From NCBI RefSeq assembly GCF_910592395.1, contig NC_088311.1, positions 24,026,646 through 24,090,645 on the forward strand: a DNA stretch of 64,000 nt, given 5' to 3'. This document shows, in pieces, positions 24,612-34,965 of the stretch. The translations under genes and the position numbers were made by a program. Numbering within the stretch: the first letter of the stretch is position 1; each line of letters starts with the position of its first letter. Under the pieces are notes generated by a model. The model was not told the DNA's origin, did not search any database, and saw only the letters and a program-made list of their open reading frames with translations. The stretch is from Lineus longissimus. Its lineage: Eukaryota; Nemertea; Pilidiophora; Heteronemertea; Lineidae.

Positions 24612-27600
24612 GTGAGTTTTTCCTTCCTTCCATACCCGTCCCATAACCATGCAGCCCGCATTCAATGATTCGTGGCATGCTTTGCCTCGACGGCGCAACA
24701 GACTTCCGAACAATAGACCCAGTGATGCGACTTGGTGCGTAATAAAGATCCTTGTCTTCTCGATGCATAAATGAAGTACAGTGCAGTGTGCTCGTCCTAC
24801 TAATAGGCTGAAAACGCATTGGGCAATTGTTCAGGTAGCCTAATCTAATCCTAGTAGTATAGCTTACACTAGCAAATATATGTACATGTCGGTATGCATT
24901 GTGCCACCAAATCAATATGTTTCACACCAGACCACACATTCCAGCCAGTGCTGGTGGCAGCACTTCCGTTACGTGGGACCGAGTATGAGTCCTGATGATC
25001 ATTGACGAATCTTTAATTCTAATGTAGTGGGTGTTGGAGAGGCAAATGGAGGGAACGTCAATCCTTTGGCTATAGTCATGTTGTGAATATGTTTCCATTT
25101 GAAACATTGAATTGAAAATGTGTTAATTTTTAACTGGCCTCTTTGTGTTAATGTATTATTTAAACTTTATTTTCAGATTCTCTCACTAAAAGAAAAGAAC
25201 CCAAAAGTTCCTGGCGTTGTAAGTAGATCAATATGGTGTCCATTCTTGCTACAGTTTTCACGTCCGTCTCCCAAGTCTCGCAGATTCAACGCTCTGTACC
25301 TCAGTCTACAAAGCGAAGGGGTGAATGCAGCCATCAGGTTACACTGATAACCGCTTTCCTTGAGCATAATACTATTGGATGCAGCTACTTGAAAAATTAT
25401 TGCTGATGCACTAGGTCTTCAAAATGATGTCTGATATTACAAAATGAGCTCTAAAGCTCTGTACACACTGACAACATTTTGGGAAACATGTTGGCCAACA
25501 TGTTGTCCAGGTGCGATGTTATCGAAAATTTTGCCCTGTATACACATGACAACATTCGACAACATGTTGGGCAACTTGTTGTCGAATGTTTCCGAGAAAT
25601 GAGGATTTTTGAGGGAATATTTTTGAGGGAAATTCATAAACAATGGAAGATTCCAAGAAAAGAAGATGTATTGTCGGTGGCTCTGCCATAATTTTACGTA
25701 TCCTGATTGAAAGACGGCGAAGAAGACGTAAAGATGAGAAAATCCGCGTTTTATAACAGCCGAGAAACGAGTGTGGACAAGACCATGGATTTATATGAGA
25801 CACCAGCATGGGGCAGATTTTGTAGCTATTTCTAGAATAGCAGCTTTCTTTTTGTTCTTGTCTTTATATTCCCTGGATGTTACATCCCATAAACAGGCAC
25901 AACTTTCTCATACTGCAATAAGTTGTTCAACTTCTCAGTAACCATTCCTTGCTTGAGGCTGCCATTTTGACTACATCACATGGCTTAAGGTAGATCATGT
26001 GATTTGTGGCCTATTTCTGATTGGATAAAACTCGACAACATCATTAGCATCTCGGCAACAAAATTGATTTTGTATTATTTCGACAACATTTGAGCAACAT
26101 TTGACCAACATGTTACCGAATGTTTCCGAACTGTACACACTGCCAACATTTTCGATAACATCGCACCTGGACAACATGTTGGCCAACATGTTTCCCAAAA
26201 TGTTGTCAGTGTGTACAGAGCTTTACACTTCAGGTGACCCATAGCAGCGGTAACCATGGTATGGCCGTGGCATGGGCTGCGCAAATCACAGGTATGAACG
26301 CTGTGGTGGTCGTCCCAAATAATACTCCTGCTATCAAAGCCAAAGCAATAGAGGATTATGGAGCTGAGTTGGTGTATTGTGAGCCTAGTCCCCAATCAAG
26401 GTAAAATTAGAGAGAGAAATTTTTTTATCTGCATGTACATGTAGGAACAATCATCAACCTCTGACACATGGCCCCATTTGATTGGTAACATTTTGCTCAT
26501 TATTTACCTTTCAAAAATAGGGTTGCACTTGCAAGCCCATTGCAAAACCTACATCACCATTCCGTTTTTTTTCAGAATTGAGACCTGTAAGGCACTTTCA
26601 GAAAAAAGGAACTTGACGATAATTCCTCCTTATGACCATTATGATGTCATTGCAGGACAGGCAAGTTTTTGTAGAGGCAACTCACATTGATATTATATCA
26701 GATTTACCAAGGTGTCCCTGAAGTCATAAATACTCAGTTAAGAGAGGTCACATGGACAGTATTAGCTCTGTATTGGGCGATTGGTAACGTTATGTCCAAG
26801 GAGGACAGTCGTTGTCATTTTAGGAGTGCTGTAAACTAAGGCCTGGATAAGATCATTTTAAAAGTTCTGTTGTTTTATTTTCAGGGGACAATAGCTATGG
26901 AGTTAATGGAACAGGTACCTGAACTAGACGCTATACTTGTTCCAATCAGTGGAGGTGGCATGACATCAGGAATAGCTATAGCTGCAAAATATATGAAACC
27001 GTCCATTAAAGGTATCTCTCCTGAAACACTAAAGTCCTATCATGAAAGAGTCCCTACAAATCTGCTTTCCCTTGCTTCCGACCTATTCAGTTCACCTGTC
27101 TAGATGTTCATGCTTCAAACAGTCATGTTTTTTCATTTTGTTTTATTCTTTAGTGTTTGCTGTTGAACCAAAAGGCAAAGATCTAGAAAAATGTCTTTGT
27201 GCTGGTAGGTATGATTGATTTGTTGACTCTTTATAGATTTGGCCTAGGTTTCGCCTGTGGGGTTATAGGTCCCGTCTATTATGACGAAATGTGGCTTAAT
27301 ACATGTCCGAATGGAAGGGCAGTGTGCATTCAAAATATCAATACAATGATTATGTGTAATAATGATACTTGTGCAGACACTGCTTTCGAAGTATCTTGAC
27401 AATCCGGTCATATTCCTATGCTCATGAGCACAGTTCTGAGTTCAATATTCATGCGAACATAAGAAAGGCAAGGGCGACCTCTACAGAGCTTTGTTTCTTT
27501 ATTTTACTTTCAGGAGAGCGCTTGTGGCCAAACCCACCAAGGTTTGTTAACACTATCGCTGAAGGTATAAGAACGCAACAAGTAGGCATGTTGACATTTC

Positions 27601-28253
27601 CAATTTTGAAAGAGCTCGTTGAAAAAGAGGTCTTCACTGTGGTAGGTTTCTTGATTTGGATGGTAGAGTTCGATCTAAGTAACTACACACCGATAGGAGT
27701 GGTTACAATTACCGTGGTTCATAATGGTGTTCCATGTATGTCTACTTGTTACATCTGACTCTCCGTCCGGAGGGCGTTAATCTATCCCTAGCGACTAGTT
27801 TCCTCCGACTCTTCAGCAATACTAATAATGTCATTATTCTTTCTAGACATAAATAATGATTAGCTAATATTCGGAAACAAGCATAATTGCAGTTGAACTG
27901 CAATGGGCCCATCAATATTAGTCAAACGGAAATGGTGTCATTGATAATTGTTTTGATTCCAGACTGATGATGAGATGATACAAACCATGAAGTTTGCTAT
28001 GCAGAGAATGAAGGTATGTTTCATTCTAATTGAAGTAGCAATAACAGTAAATTTCGTGAGTAACCCCTGCCCCTTGCAGTAATAATAAGCAAGAATTTTC
28101 TTTCAGTTTGTGATCGAGGCAAGTTCGGCTGCTGGAGTTGCTGCAGTGATATCAGAGAAAATGAAAGAAATGGATCCAGCGATTAAAAATATCGGGGTTA
28201 TCTTATGTGGAGGAAATGTCGATTTGGACAATTTACCTTGGCAGGCTAGCTAG
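24438..28253 (+). CDS. SRR: Serine racemase (PLP-dependent, fold type II), complete
   Basis: Nine exons (24438-24611, 25177-25218, 26234-26400, 26576-26660, 26885-27011, 27154-27204, 27514-27641, 27963-28013, 28107-28253) join in phase to 323 residues, close to the usual 330-340. The PLP lysine is K51 in GAFKARGA. The PLP-binding and re-face serine stretch is SSGNHG, with the catalytic serine expected at S77. The phosphate loop reads SGGGM (178-182), and the C-terminal substrate-cofactor motif is CGGNVDL. In the family these enzymes interconvert L- and D-serine and also dehydrate serine to pyruvate in the cytosol. The AIGQ-region loop reads PPYDHYDVIAGQGT and lacks the consecutive serines associated with invertebrate aspartate racemases, so serine racemase is favoured. 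Intron 4 starts with GC, and intron 2 carries a MITE. Confidence 0.95.
25177..25218 (+). CDS. SRR: SRR exon 2 (42-nt micro-exon)
   Basis: Acceptor TTATTTTCAG, donor GTAAGT, phase 0-0. It encodes ILSLKEKNPKVPGV, the loop before the THSSGNHG strand. Confidence 0.92.
25452..26225. mobile_element. 774-bp MITE with long inverted termini in SRR intron 2
   Basis: The left end TAAAGCTCTGTACACACTG is repeated in reverse complement at the right end. The inverted match continues inward for about 75 bp through the CAACATTTTGGGAAACATGT, GGCCAACATGTTG and TCCAGGTGCGATG segments. The TA at each edge could be a target duplication as in Tc1/mariner-type MITEs. The short frames at 25479 (+) and 25995 (-) start with the same peptide only because they read the two arms; no transposase is encoded. 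Confidence 0.85.
26234..26400 (+). CDS. SRR: SRR exon 3
   Basis: Acceptor TTACACTTCAG, donor GTAAAA, phase 0 to 2. It encodes VTHSSGNHGMAVAWAA and the VVVPNNTP strand-turn. Confidence 0.93.
26576..26660 (+). CDS. SRR: SRR exon 4 (non-canonical GC donor)
   Basis: Acceptor TTTTTTTTCAG; the exon ends GGACAG and the intron begins GCAAGT. Phase 2 to 0. The next exon supplies GTIA, completing the conserved AGQGTIA. Confidence 0.92.
26885..27011 (+). CDS. SRR: SRR exon 5
   Basis: Acceptor TTATTTTCAG, donor GTATCT, phase 0 to 1. It contains the phosphate-binding loop VPISGGGMTSG. Confidence 0.95.
27154..27204 (+). CDS. SRR: SRR exon 6
   Basis: Acceptor TTATTCTTTAG, donor GTAGGT, phase 1-1. It encodes FAVEPKGKDLEKCLCA; the Glu of VEP corresponds to the metal-site glutamate of the family. 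Confidence 0.93.
27514..27641 (+). CDS. SRR: SRR exon 7
   Basis: Acceptor TTTACTTTCAG, donor GTAGGT, phase 1 to 0. It encodes NTIAEGIRTQQVG, matching the family's TIADGV region. Confidence 0.95.
27963..28013 (+). CDS. SRR: SRR exon 8
   Basis: 51 nt, acceptor TTGATTCCAG, donor GTATGT, phase 0-0; encodes TDDEMIQTMKFAMQRMK. Confidence 0.93.
28107..28253 (+). CDS. SRR: SRR exon 9 (terminal)
   Basis: Acceptor TTTTCTTTCAG. It encodes VIEASSAAGVAA and LCGGNVDLDN and ends at TAG (28251-28253). It stops shortly after the GGNVDL motif, so it lacks the longer tail (with PDZ ligand) of vertebrate enzymes. Confidence 0.95.
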   Translation, partial: FVIEASSAAGVAAVISEKMKEMDPAIKNIGVILCGGNVDLDNLPWQAS

Positions 28254-28711
28254 CGTTTTTCTACACGTTTTCCAGAAAAACTGCTGGCTGAGGTGCAGAT
28301 TTACTTTTTGGACCCAATTGTCTCGCTCAAACCCAAACCTACTCCGTTTGACCTAGCTGTCTGAGAAGTGGACTACAGCCTGATGCATAATTTCATTATC
28401 AAAAAAAATGGCTACGTATACCATTTGTACTACATGTATTTGGTCTGACCATCTCATTCGTAACAAGTCTAAATCATAGAGTTCTGTTCAGTATATATCT
28501 AAACATGGTAGAGAAAGTGGCCACACCTGGACTATTTTTGATTGGAGAGCTTTTAGTTATATATCAACACACCGGTATGAAACCGGCCGTTAATGTCATG
28601 TTCCAATGGAGTTACATCAGTCAGTGATAAGGTTACAACAAAATGATCCATGTGTATACTACCTCGTGTAGTTGGACATTAGACTGTGATAAGATGCAGA
28701 TATGATTTTGC

Positions 28712-28717
28712 AATAAA
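28712..28717 (+). terminator. SRR: Candidate SRR poly(A) signal
   Basis: AATAAA about 460 nt after the stop codon, first good hexamer in sense orientation. Confidence 0.5.
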
Positions 28718-30517
28718 TTATGACTGATTTAAGATTACATTTTCTAGTGGTATGTATGATACAGGGTATATCGGGTGGGCCAGTGAAAATAAGTACACTA
28801 CATGTGTTTTTATTAATTTCCTTTCGAATTGTGTTGCTCAGCCCAAACTAGAATCGTTTGAACATTTGTATGAAAAAAAATATTTTGATTGAATTTACGA
28901 ACTTTATTATAAAATATTCCTATTATCGCTAAACTTTTGTTGTTCATTATTCAATTTCAAATCCAGGCTACAACGTACCGTGATTCTGTACTCGGCCCAG
29001 TTAGTTATGACCGATGAATCTTGGTTCCATGCTTTCCTGTTAGATGGCGAACCTTGTATATGTGCAGGCTATGCACATCGGTCTCCTTGCGTCTTTCAGG
29101 CGCTATTGTAACACTGGGTAGTCGAGAAGCAGGGAGTGTGACCCCCAGTTCGGTTGTGACTTGATTGTGTAGTTGTCTCCTGCCGTTGTCTCCAGCAGTA
29201 TTTCAGAGGCTTGGTTATTTCACCCTCCGTTCGACGAGGGTCTTTCCCGGGTGGTCTTCAGGTACTGAGTGAAAAAACAGCTTCAAGAAGGAGTTTCAAT
29301 TTTGTCATTGTTATCCATACCCGTGTCTTCTGAATAATGCTCGTCAAGGCTATGCATTGGTCTTCATGCAGTGAGGGTGGACAGCCTGAGTCCTCCTTGA
29401 GCACATTTTTCGTTATAGATGGGGAACTATATACCATGGTAATGCTTAGTGCGAAAAAAAGAAAAGCGCCCAGGACTTACCAACCGTGTCTCACGTTTTA
29501 TTCAACAATATGAACAACGTTTAGACGACATCAAAATGTGACGAAATATTTAGCAATTGCAAATGGCCAACGTGATACATGTAATAGAGCCGAAATATGA
29601 ACACGGAATTCATATGCAGGAGCCAGGTATGTCCGACTCAGTAACACGAAGTCTCAAGTAGGGGTCTCCTATCTCGCAGGACACATGTATATCGAAACAA
29701 TTCTCGCTTTAACCAGGATTATATTACTGGATAAAGCACGACTTAGAGTCTCTAACTGTACGTGTTCGTCACCCAAGACCACCAATTCCGACCCTAGCTC
29801 CTGCCTCTTACCCTCCTTCAACCATGTTGACATGTGTGAGGGAGTAGTGAGGGTCAATTTTTTAATTTCAGATACAGGTGATCTTTCATCCAATGAAAAC
29901 GTTTTCACTACCGTTAGACGAATGTATGGGTACTTGAATTCACCAGACTTGAGGAGATTAAACGCGTTGATACATCGCGTCATTTCGAGTGAAACTGGAA
30001 GAGGTCGTATCAGACCAACCTCGGGCTGTATCTTCAAAGGTTGTCAGTAAGCTGAGGAATATCAATATGAGGGTCAAGATATGTTACTTCTAGCTCTACA
30101 GACAACGCGCCAACCATAAAGGAATTCATCCATGGCCGGTGGGTTAAGCCGTGCCATATAACTGGGGGCACAGTACACTCCTTGTATTCCGGGCACTGCA
30201 TCACGGTCATTGCGGAGAGGATGGTCTAATGCTACTACAGTACGCCTAGTTTAACATCTATACATTTAATCACAACCGTTTACAGACAGATCCAAGTTGA
30301 CTTCTAGTTGATCCAAATGCATTGGCAATAAAAGGCCAACTGCGGAAACCGCCTTCAGATAAAGTAACCGCAACACCTCTCTTGGACAGTCTATTTTTAC
30401 AAACCAAGGAAACCAACCGTAATCTAATGAAATTTCCCAACGTTCTGCGACTCATCAACAAAAATGTCGGATCCAAATGGAATTAGGTGATGCATCTCAT
30501 CCTATTCACTTTTGGTA

Positions 30518-30523
30518 TTTATT
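30518..30523 (-). terminator. Candidate neurensin poly(A) signal
   Basis: AATAAA on the minus strand about 80 nt beyond the stop codon; a very short 3' UTR if used. Confidence 0.4.
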
Positions 30524-30602
30524 TTGAATATTGCCAAGACATCAAGTCATGACATCCACTCAAACTCGACAGAGATTAAGCCATTACACGATCACAGTGA
30601 TG

Positions 30603-31376
30603 TCAGTCATCCTGGAACCGGACAGTCCCCTCGGCCGATCCCTGCGGTAGTAAATGTTCTCGCTCATTTTTAGAACCCGGCTGAATGTTTTTAAGTTTGG
30701 TGGTGGCAGGGATGCTCGACATAGCTGGACTTTTCGTCGGGTCAGGGTCTGTCAGTGAGACTTTAAACTCCTCATCCCCCTTCTTAGTTTCATAGTCGCA
30801 GTAGTGGTGCAAGAAACTCGGGAACAGCAACGATATGGTCAATGTTACACCACCAACGCAAAACACAATAAGGCTAACAAGTTTACAGATATCCAAATTG
30901 TAGTTGAAGTAAATCGCAGCCTTGTCTACCTTCTGAATATTATCGCCGGCGGGATGTGAGGTGACTTTTTGCGGGATCAGAAAGCTCACGAGTATACCAA
31001 TGATTCCGAAGACAAGGAGATTCGCCCCTATCCAGACGAAGATCTTCCACCAGATAGATGTACACCGCCGCTTCCTCGCACCAGGATTCAGGAGGTACCG
31101 AAAGTCCTCCTCTTCTTCGTAAATCTTCGGGTCTTTGAAGGAACTCGTTCTTTCGTAGAACTGATGCAAATACGATCTAACGCCGAAATAATCCGGACAC
31201 CCAGTTTTCTCAGCTGTACTATCCTGTCGCTCGACTTCGTCAACCCGTTCCAGTGGCGGCTTGCCACTTAGTCGTCTGCTAGAATTTGTGCCATTCCCGC
31301 CGCCATTACCGGAAGTATCTGCGGCGCCATTTTTCTCCGGGTTTGCTGTCAATCGGGTTGTTTCATTTTCAGCCAT
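30603..31376 (-). CDS. Neurensin-family two-pass vesicle membrane protein
   Basis: Intronless frame of 257 residues. I chose the ATG at 31376-31374 (GCCATGG context); seven further open codons upstream lack an ATG. The family hallmark YFGVRSYLHQFYE is at about 63-75, followed by an acidic EEEED and the aligned WWKIFVWIGANLLVFGI first membrane helix (about 109-134). FNYNLDICKLVSLIVFCVGG opens the second (about 163-188). Vertebrate neurensins (NRSN1/2) are small neuronal vesicle proteins with the same layout. The N terminus is extended by about 60 low-complexity residues (Gly/Asn/Thr-rich), and the C-terminal tail is longer than in vertebrates. It should localise to endosomal or small secretory vesicles with both ends cytosolic; this is inferred from the family. 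Confidence 0.88.
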   Translation of the reverse strand: MAENETTRLTANPEKNGAADTSGNGGGNGTNSSRRLSGKPPLERVDEVERQDSTAEKTGCPDYFGVRSYLHQFYERTSSFKDPKIYEEEEDFRYLLNPGARKRRCTSIWWKIFVWIGANLLVFGIIGILVSFLIPQKVTSHPAGDNIQKVDKAAIYFNYNLDICKLVSLIVFCVGGVTLTISLLFPSFLHHYCDYETKKGDEEFKVSLTDPDPTKSPAMSSIPATTKLKNIQPGSKNEREHLLPQGSAEGTVRFQDD

Positions 31377-31556
31377 GGCGTGATTTTTATTTGGCACTAC
31401 TTCTTAGATCCTGGAAAGATACAAGAATATTGTGATAGAGGATGCGCATTCTTTAAACTGTGGCTTGAAAGCAAATAATGCATTTGTCTCGTACTGAAAA
31501 GAAGAATCCGGCAACTGCCTTCTTCTAATGAAAAATATTTGACATCAAAGAAAAAG

Positions 31557-31679
31557 GACACCAGCAATGTCAGTATATAACAACCATCAGTAGTTTCAGT
31601 AATGGTAGACACCAGAAATGTCAGCAGTGCGCTATAGATATCGGAAATGTCAGTAAATAATAAACTCCAGAAATGTCGG
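31557..31679. repeat. Degenerate CCAGAAATGTCAG repeat upstream of neurensin
   Basis: Four variants of (ACACCAG)AAATGTCAG start near 31557, 31607, 31641 and 31664, all within 310 nt upstream of the neurensin ATG. Confidence 0.5.
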
Positions 31680-34179
31680 CATAACCGGGATATGTGATAG
31701 AATTCTTGAAATGGTCTTGATGCACTGACAGGTGCATTCCGTATACCAGATTTTCCACTGTTCAGAAAATTGACACAATGACAACGTGTGGTGCATTTCG
31801 GGCATGATCAAAATCTTTCAAAAGTCAAATTTTTAGCTTGATAGAGTTATGTTTTCATTGGTTTTTGATGTTGTTGGAGCTTGAGAGACATCCGTGCGGC
31901 GACCTCCTATCGAAAACGCCAATAAACTCTCGACCACGCCTATCCTCCTAATATGTCACAATACAGTTACATACACGCATACATGTTCTTCAAATTCCTT
32001 TGTATTTTTTATCTGAACCTGTTCAGTTCAACCTTAGCATCCATTCAATAACATGATTGAAATTGATTGGTCCGTGATATCACTGATCTGACACGCGAGG
32101 CCTCTCAGTGCTGGCTCGCGAATAAATTATAGCTTGCAGCTCCGGCGATATCAATTGATTCAATTTCCCGAATGAGACTTGTCAGTGGAACGGTCAGCTG
32201 ATAAATCGGTAATGGCGGGCGGGTTGTTACTGTGTGTACATTATACTGTAGCCGCTCAATTTGTTTTTAAGGTTCTCGTCTGGATGCAGAATAGGAATTG
32301 AACTCAAAGGACTGATTGCAACTGATTTGGGTCAAAACGAACTAAGTCGCTTTGGATGTGACTCACTTCCAAAATGACTTCAATATGACGTGTCAATATA
32401 GCACACGGCACACACTCTCACAACACAGATGTTTTTGTTGAAGCTGAAGCACTTTCAATCAACCGTTCAAATATTCAATAGAGTATGTTAATCAACAGCA
32501 ATGATGATTGCCAATGCAACATTGTCTGGTATTTCCTTTTTTGCTCCAGTCAGATTCACCCATTACAGGCTTATACATAGCGATTACATGTTAACAGCCC
32601 AATCAAGCTAATCAGAGAGTTTGTTCACATATCAAAGACATAAAAACTGTAGGTTTACACTTACTGTGCGACTCGTTTTAACTGGTGGTAGGGCCTACGG
32701 ACATTTTTGAGATACCGACACCAGTGCTAAGCACCAACTTTAAAAGCACCCACTGTGTCTAGATATAGAATTCAGCATTTGTATCTTATCTCCTTTTTCA
32801 TCTTCCAACGAGCATAACACTTGTTATTCACCGAAGACCGTTCGTCATCCATAATCACAGTTCACTGAACATTGATCGCCTGCAGTCACCTCGCAAACGT
32901 TACACCCACATTGAGTAGTTGGTACACAACGAACTTCCAACTCTGGTATCGAGCAACCGTTAGCTTATTGATTTAAAGATCGCCGATATCGTTTCCGATA
33001 TTCCACTCCATTCGAGGTTATATTTGTCTTAATTTAAATGGGCAGATGACAGCCCATCGCACGCGTGGAGCTTTGATGCTGGAATTTAAATCGGATTTCT
33101 AGTAGGATGTACCAAGGCTGTTTATCCCATCCATTCAATTATCTATTGATATTATGGTATTTTGGATCGGCTCGTTCCCAATGCGATTCGTATAGTGCAC
33201 TAAGGGGTCGCATTTGGCCGTGAATCAAGCTTGATAAATCGACAAAAAGTCAGGTGCCCTTTCCGTAAAAGGCTGATAGCATGCTGAGCCATTTTTTATT
33301 CCCTTGATAAGAATGATAACGTTCTAGCCTAAATCAATCCTCCTACCATTCACTTCACTCGTTTTCCAAGGGTAATTCTCAACTCCCCTCGGCTGTGTCT
33401 AAAGCATGCAAACAGAGTGTGTGTGTCAAGGTGGCTGTAGCCTCTGGGTTGTCAACAGCACAAATGCTGGAAGTATTTGTAAGCCGTTTCCATGGTATCC
33501 AAGGCATCGTGGCCATGATTAGCATGAGTCGGAGTCATCAAACGGATTAGGCTAAAGAACTTAGCAGAGAGCATGTCTGGAATACACAATGCGCAATTAC
33601 AAAAGAGTGATGTACATGTACACTCGCGTAGGAAAATAAAGAGGACAGTGGTTGCTTGTTGACATTTTAACATTGACATTTGTAGATGCAACATCCTCGA
33701 CTTGGATGTCGCTTCTTCAATTCAATTCCGAAAGCGAGACTCATTCGGACATACGTCTTCCAACATGACAATTACAATGTTGCAGAGGACAATTTACCCG
33801 CCTTTTCTGTTCAGTATTGACGCCTGACTTGTAATCTATGGTCATCCCATGACACGGCTGTCCCCAGCCTGTCGGCATAATGACGGGATGGACTGAGTGA
33901 AATTGGCTACTCCTGATAATTGGGCAAAGCAATTTGGGACATAAATGACTCACTGCAACCAGTCAAACAAGGATTAGCGAACGGTGTGTTGTCGCCACAA
34001 CGAGCTTTTTTCGAGAAACCATCGGCTTCAACTAGACGCATTGTCTGGGATCACACCAGACACTCTTCGCTATAACCCATGTCATTTCTGATATGAGTCT
34101 TCGCAAAAAAACTTGTTGATTACGATGAATTCCCAATTTTCTAATGTATATAATCTTCTCGGTAAGATGGCGCACAATT

Positions 34180-34965
34180 TTGTGTTTGTAAAACGTACAT
34201 TCTGGCCACGTGTCGACAAAGCTAGATCCAGCCGAGAAGGGGTTTGTCGTGCCAAACGCATCTCATTGACTTTGTCATTGGCCTGCACAAAAACCATTGC
34301 AGGAGGAAAGCAGGTCGATGCTCCAAGGCTGATGCTCTTAGTCTAAGGCTGTGCAAGCTTTTGAAAATGTGTCACAGGCCTGTCAAGCTCCCCTTGCTCC
34401 TTCTGAGCATGGCTATGTACGGGATCCAAGGCAGAACATCAAACTGGATCTGAAGCTTTCTCACCTCAAGGTAACAATGGTTGGTTCTGTAGTGAGAAGG
34501 ATTAGAGAAAGTTCCAGTGACCTCGAGTGTCCCCAGGGTTCAGTTCTGGTACCGACCCTGCTTCTCATCTTCATCAATAAAATTGCAGAAAACTGCTCCT
34601 TCCTTGTTAGACTATTCGTGGACAACACAATCATATATCGCCAAATGAAGTTCCTGGCCGATACTAAAAGCCTCCAACAGGATCTGCAGGCTCTAGAAAG
34701 TGGAGCCGCAAATGGCGAATGAAAGTCCATCCCTCTACGTGTAAGGCCGAAGTTCCATAGACCTCATTCGTTCATTTCCCAGGACTCATTTTCCCCTTTA
34801 GCTTTCGTTCCCCTGTAAAAGCACGGCCTTGTGGCGTGCATTCACCGAGGAATGAAAGAAAAACCCGGAAAGTGACTCGTGGTAAATGAACGAATGAGGT
34901 CTATGTAACTTCGGCCTTAGACCCTGCATATCACACGATCATACAAGAAAATGTCACAAGTCTAA
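34180..34965 (+). pseudogene. Non-LTR retrotransposon reverse transcriptase relic
   Basis: Broken reverse-transcriptase frames. One early stretch (THLIDFVIGLH, 34250-34285) shifts frame. The best part (34520-34700) has CPQGSVLVPTLLLIFIN and RLFVDNTIIYRQM, recognisable forms of the PQGSVLGP and FADD motifs, with the catalytic FADD eroded to FVDN. A further frameshift leads to KWRMKVHPSTCK, then a MITE interrupts at 34742. Type resembles jockey/CR1-like elements. Inactive. Confidence 0.8.
34742..34919. mobile_element. 178-bp MITE nested in the retrotransposon relic
   Basis: TA, then AGGCCGAAGTTCCATAGACC, continuing TCATTCGTTCATTT. The right end is the reverse complement with one mismatch (GTAACTTCGGCCT) and again TA. 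Inverted termini of about 35 bp, TA duplication, no coding capacity. Confidence 0.88.

Larger units (their letters stand above)
28254..30602. other. Convergent 3' region, SRR / neurensin
   Basis: It holds the SRR 3' UTR with AATAAA at 28712-28717 and, on the minus strand, the neurensin poly(A) signal at 30518-30523. Frames at 29669-30050 are open on both strands over the same 366 nt, with no family resemblance. Nothing else recognised. Confidence 0.6.

Noticed and set aside
25479-26198. Two open frames on opposite strands starting with the same peptide (MGNMLANMLSRC)
   Set aside because: They read the two inverted arms of the MITE; the similarity is a consequence of the repeat, not of a gene family.
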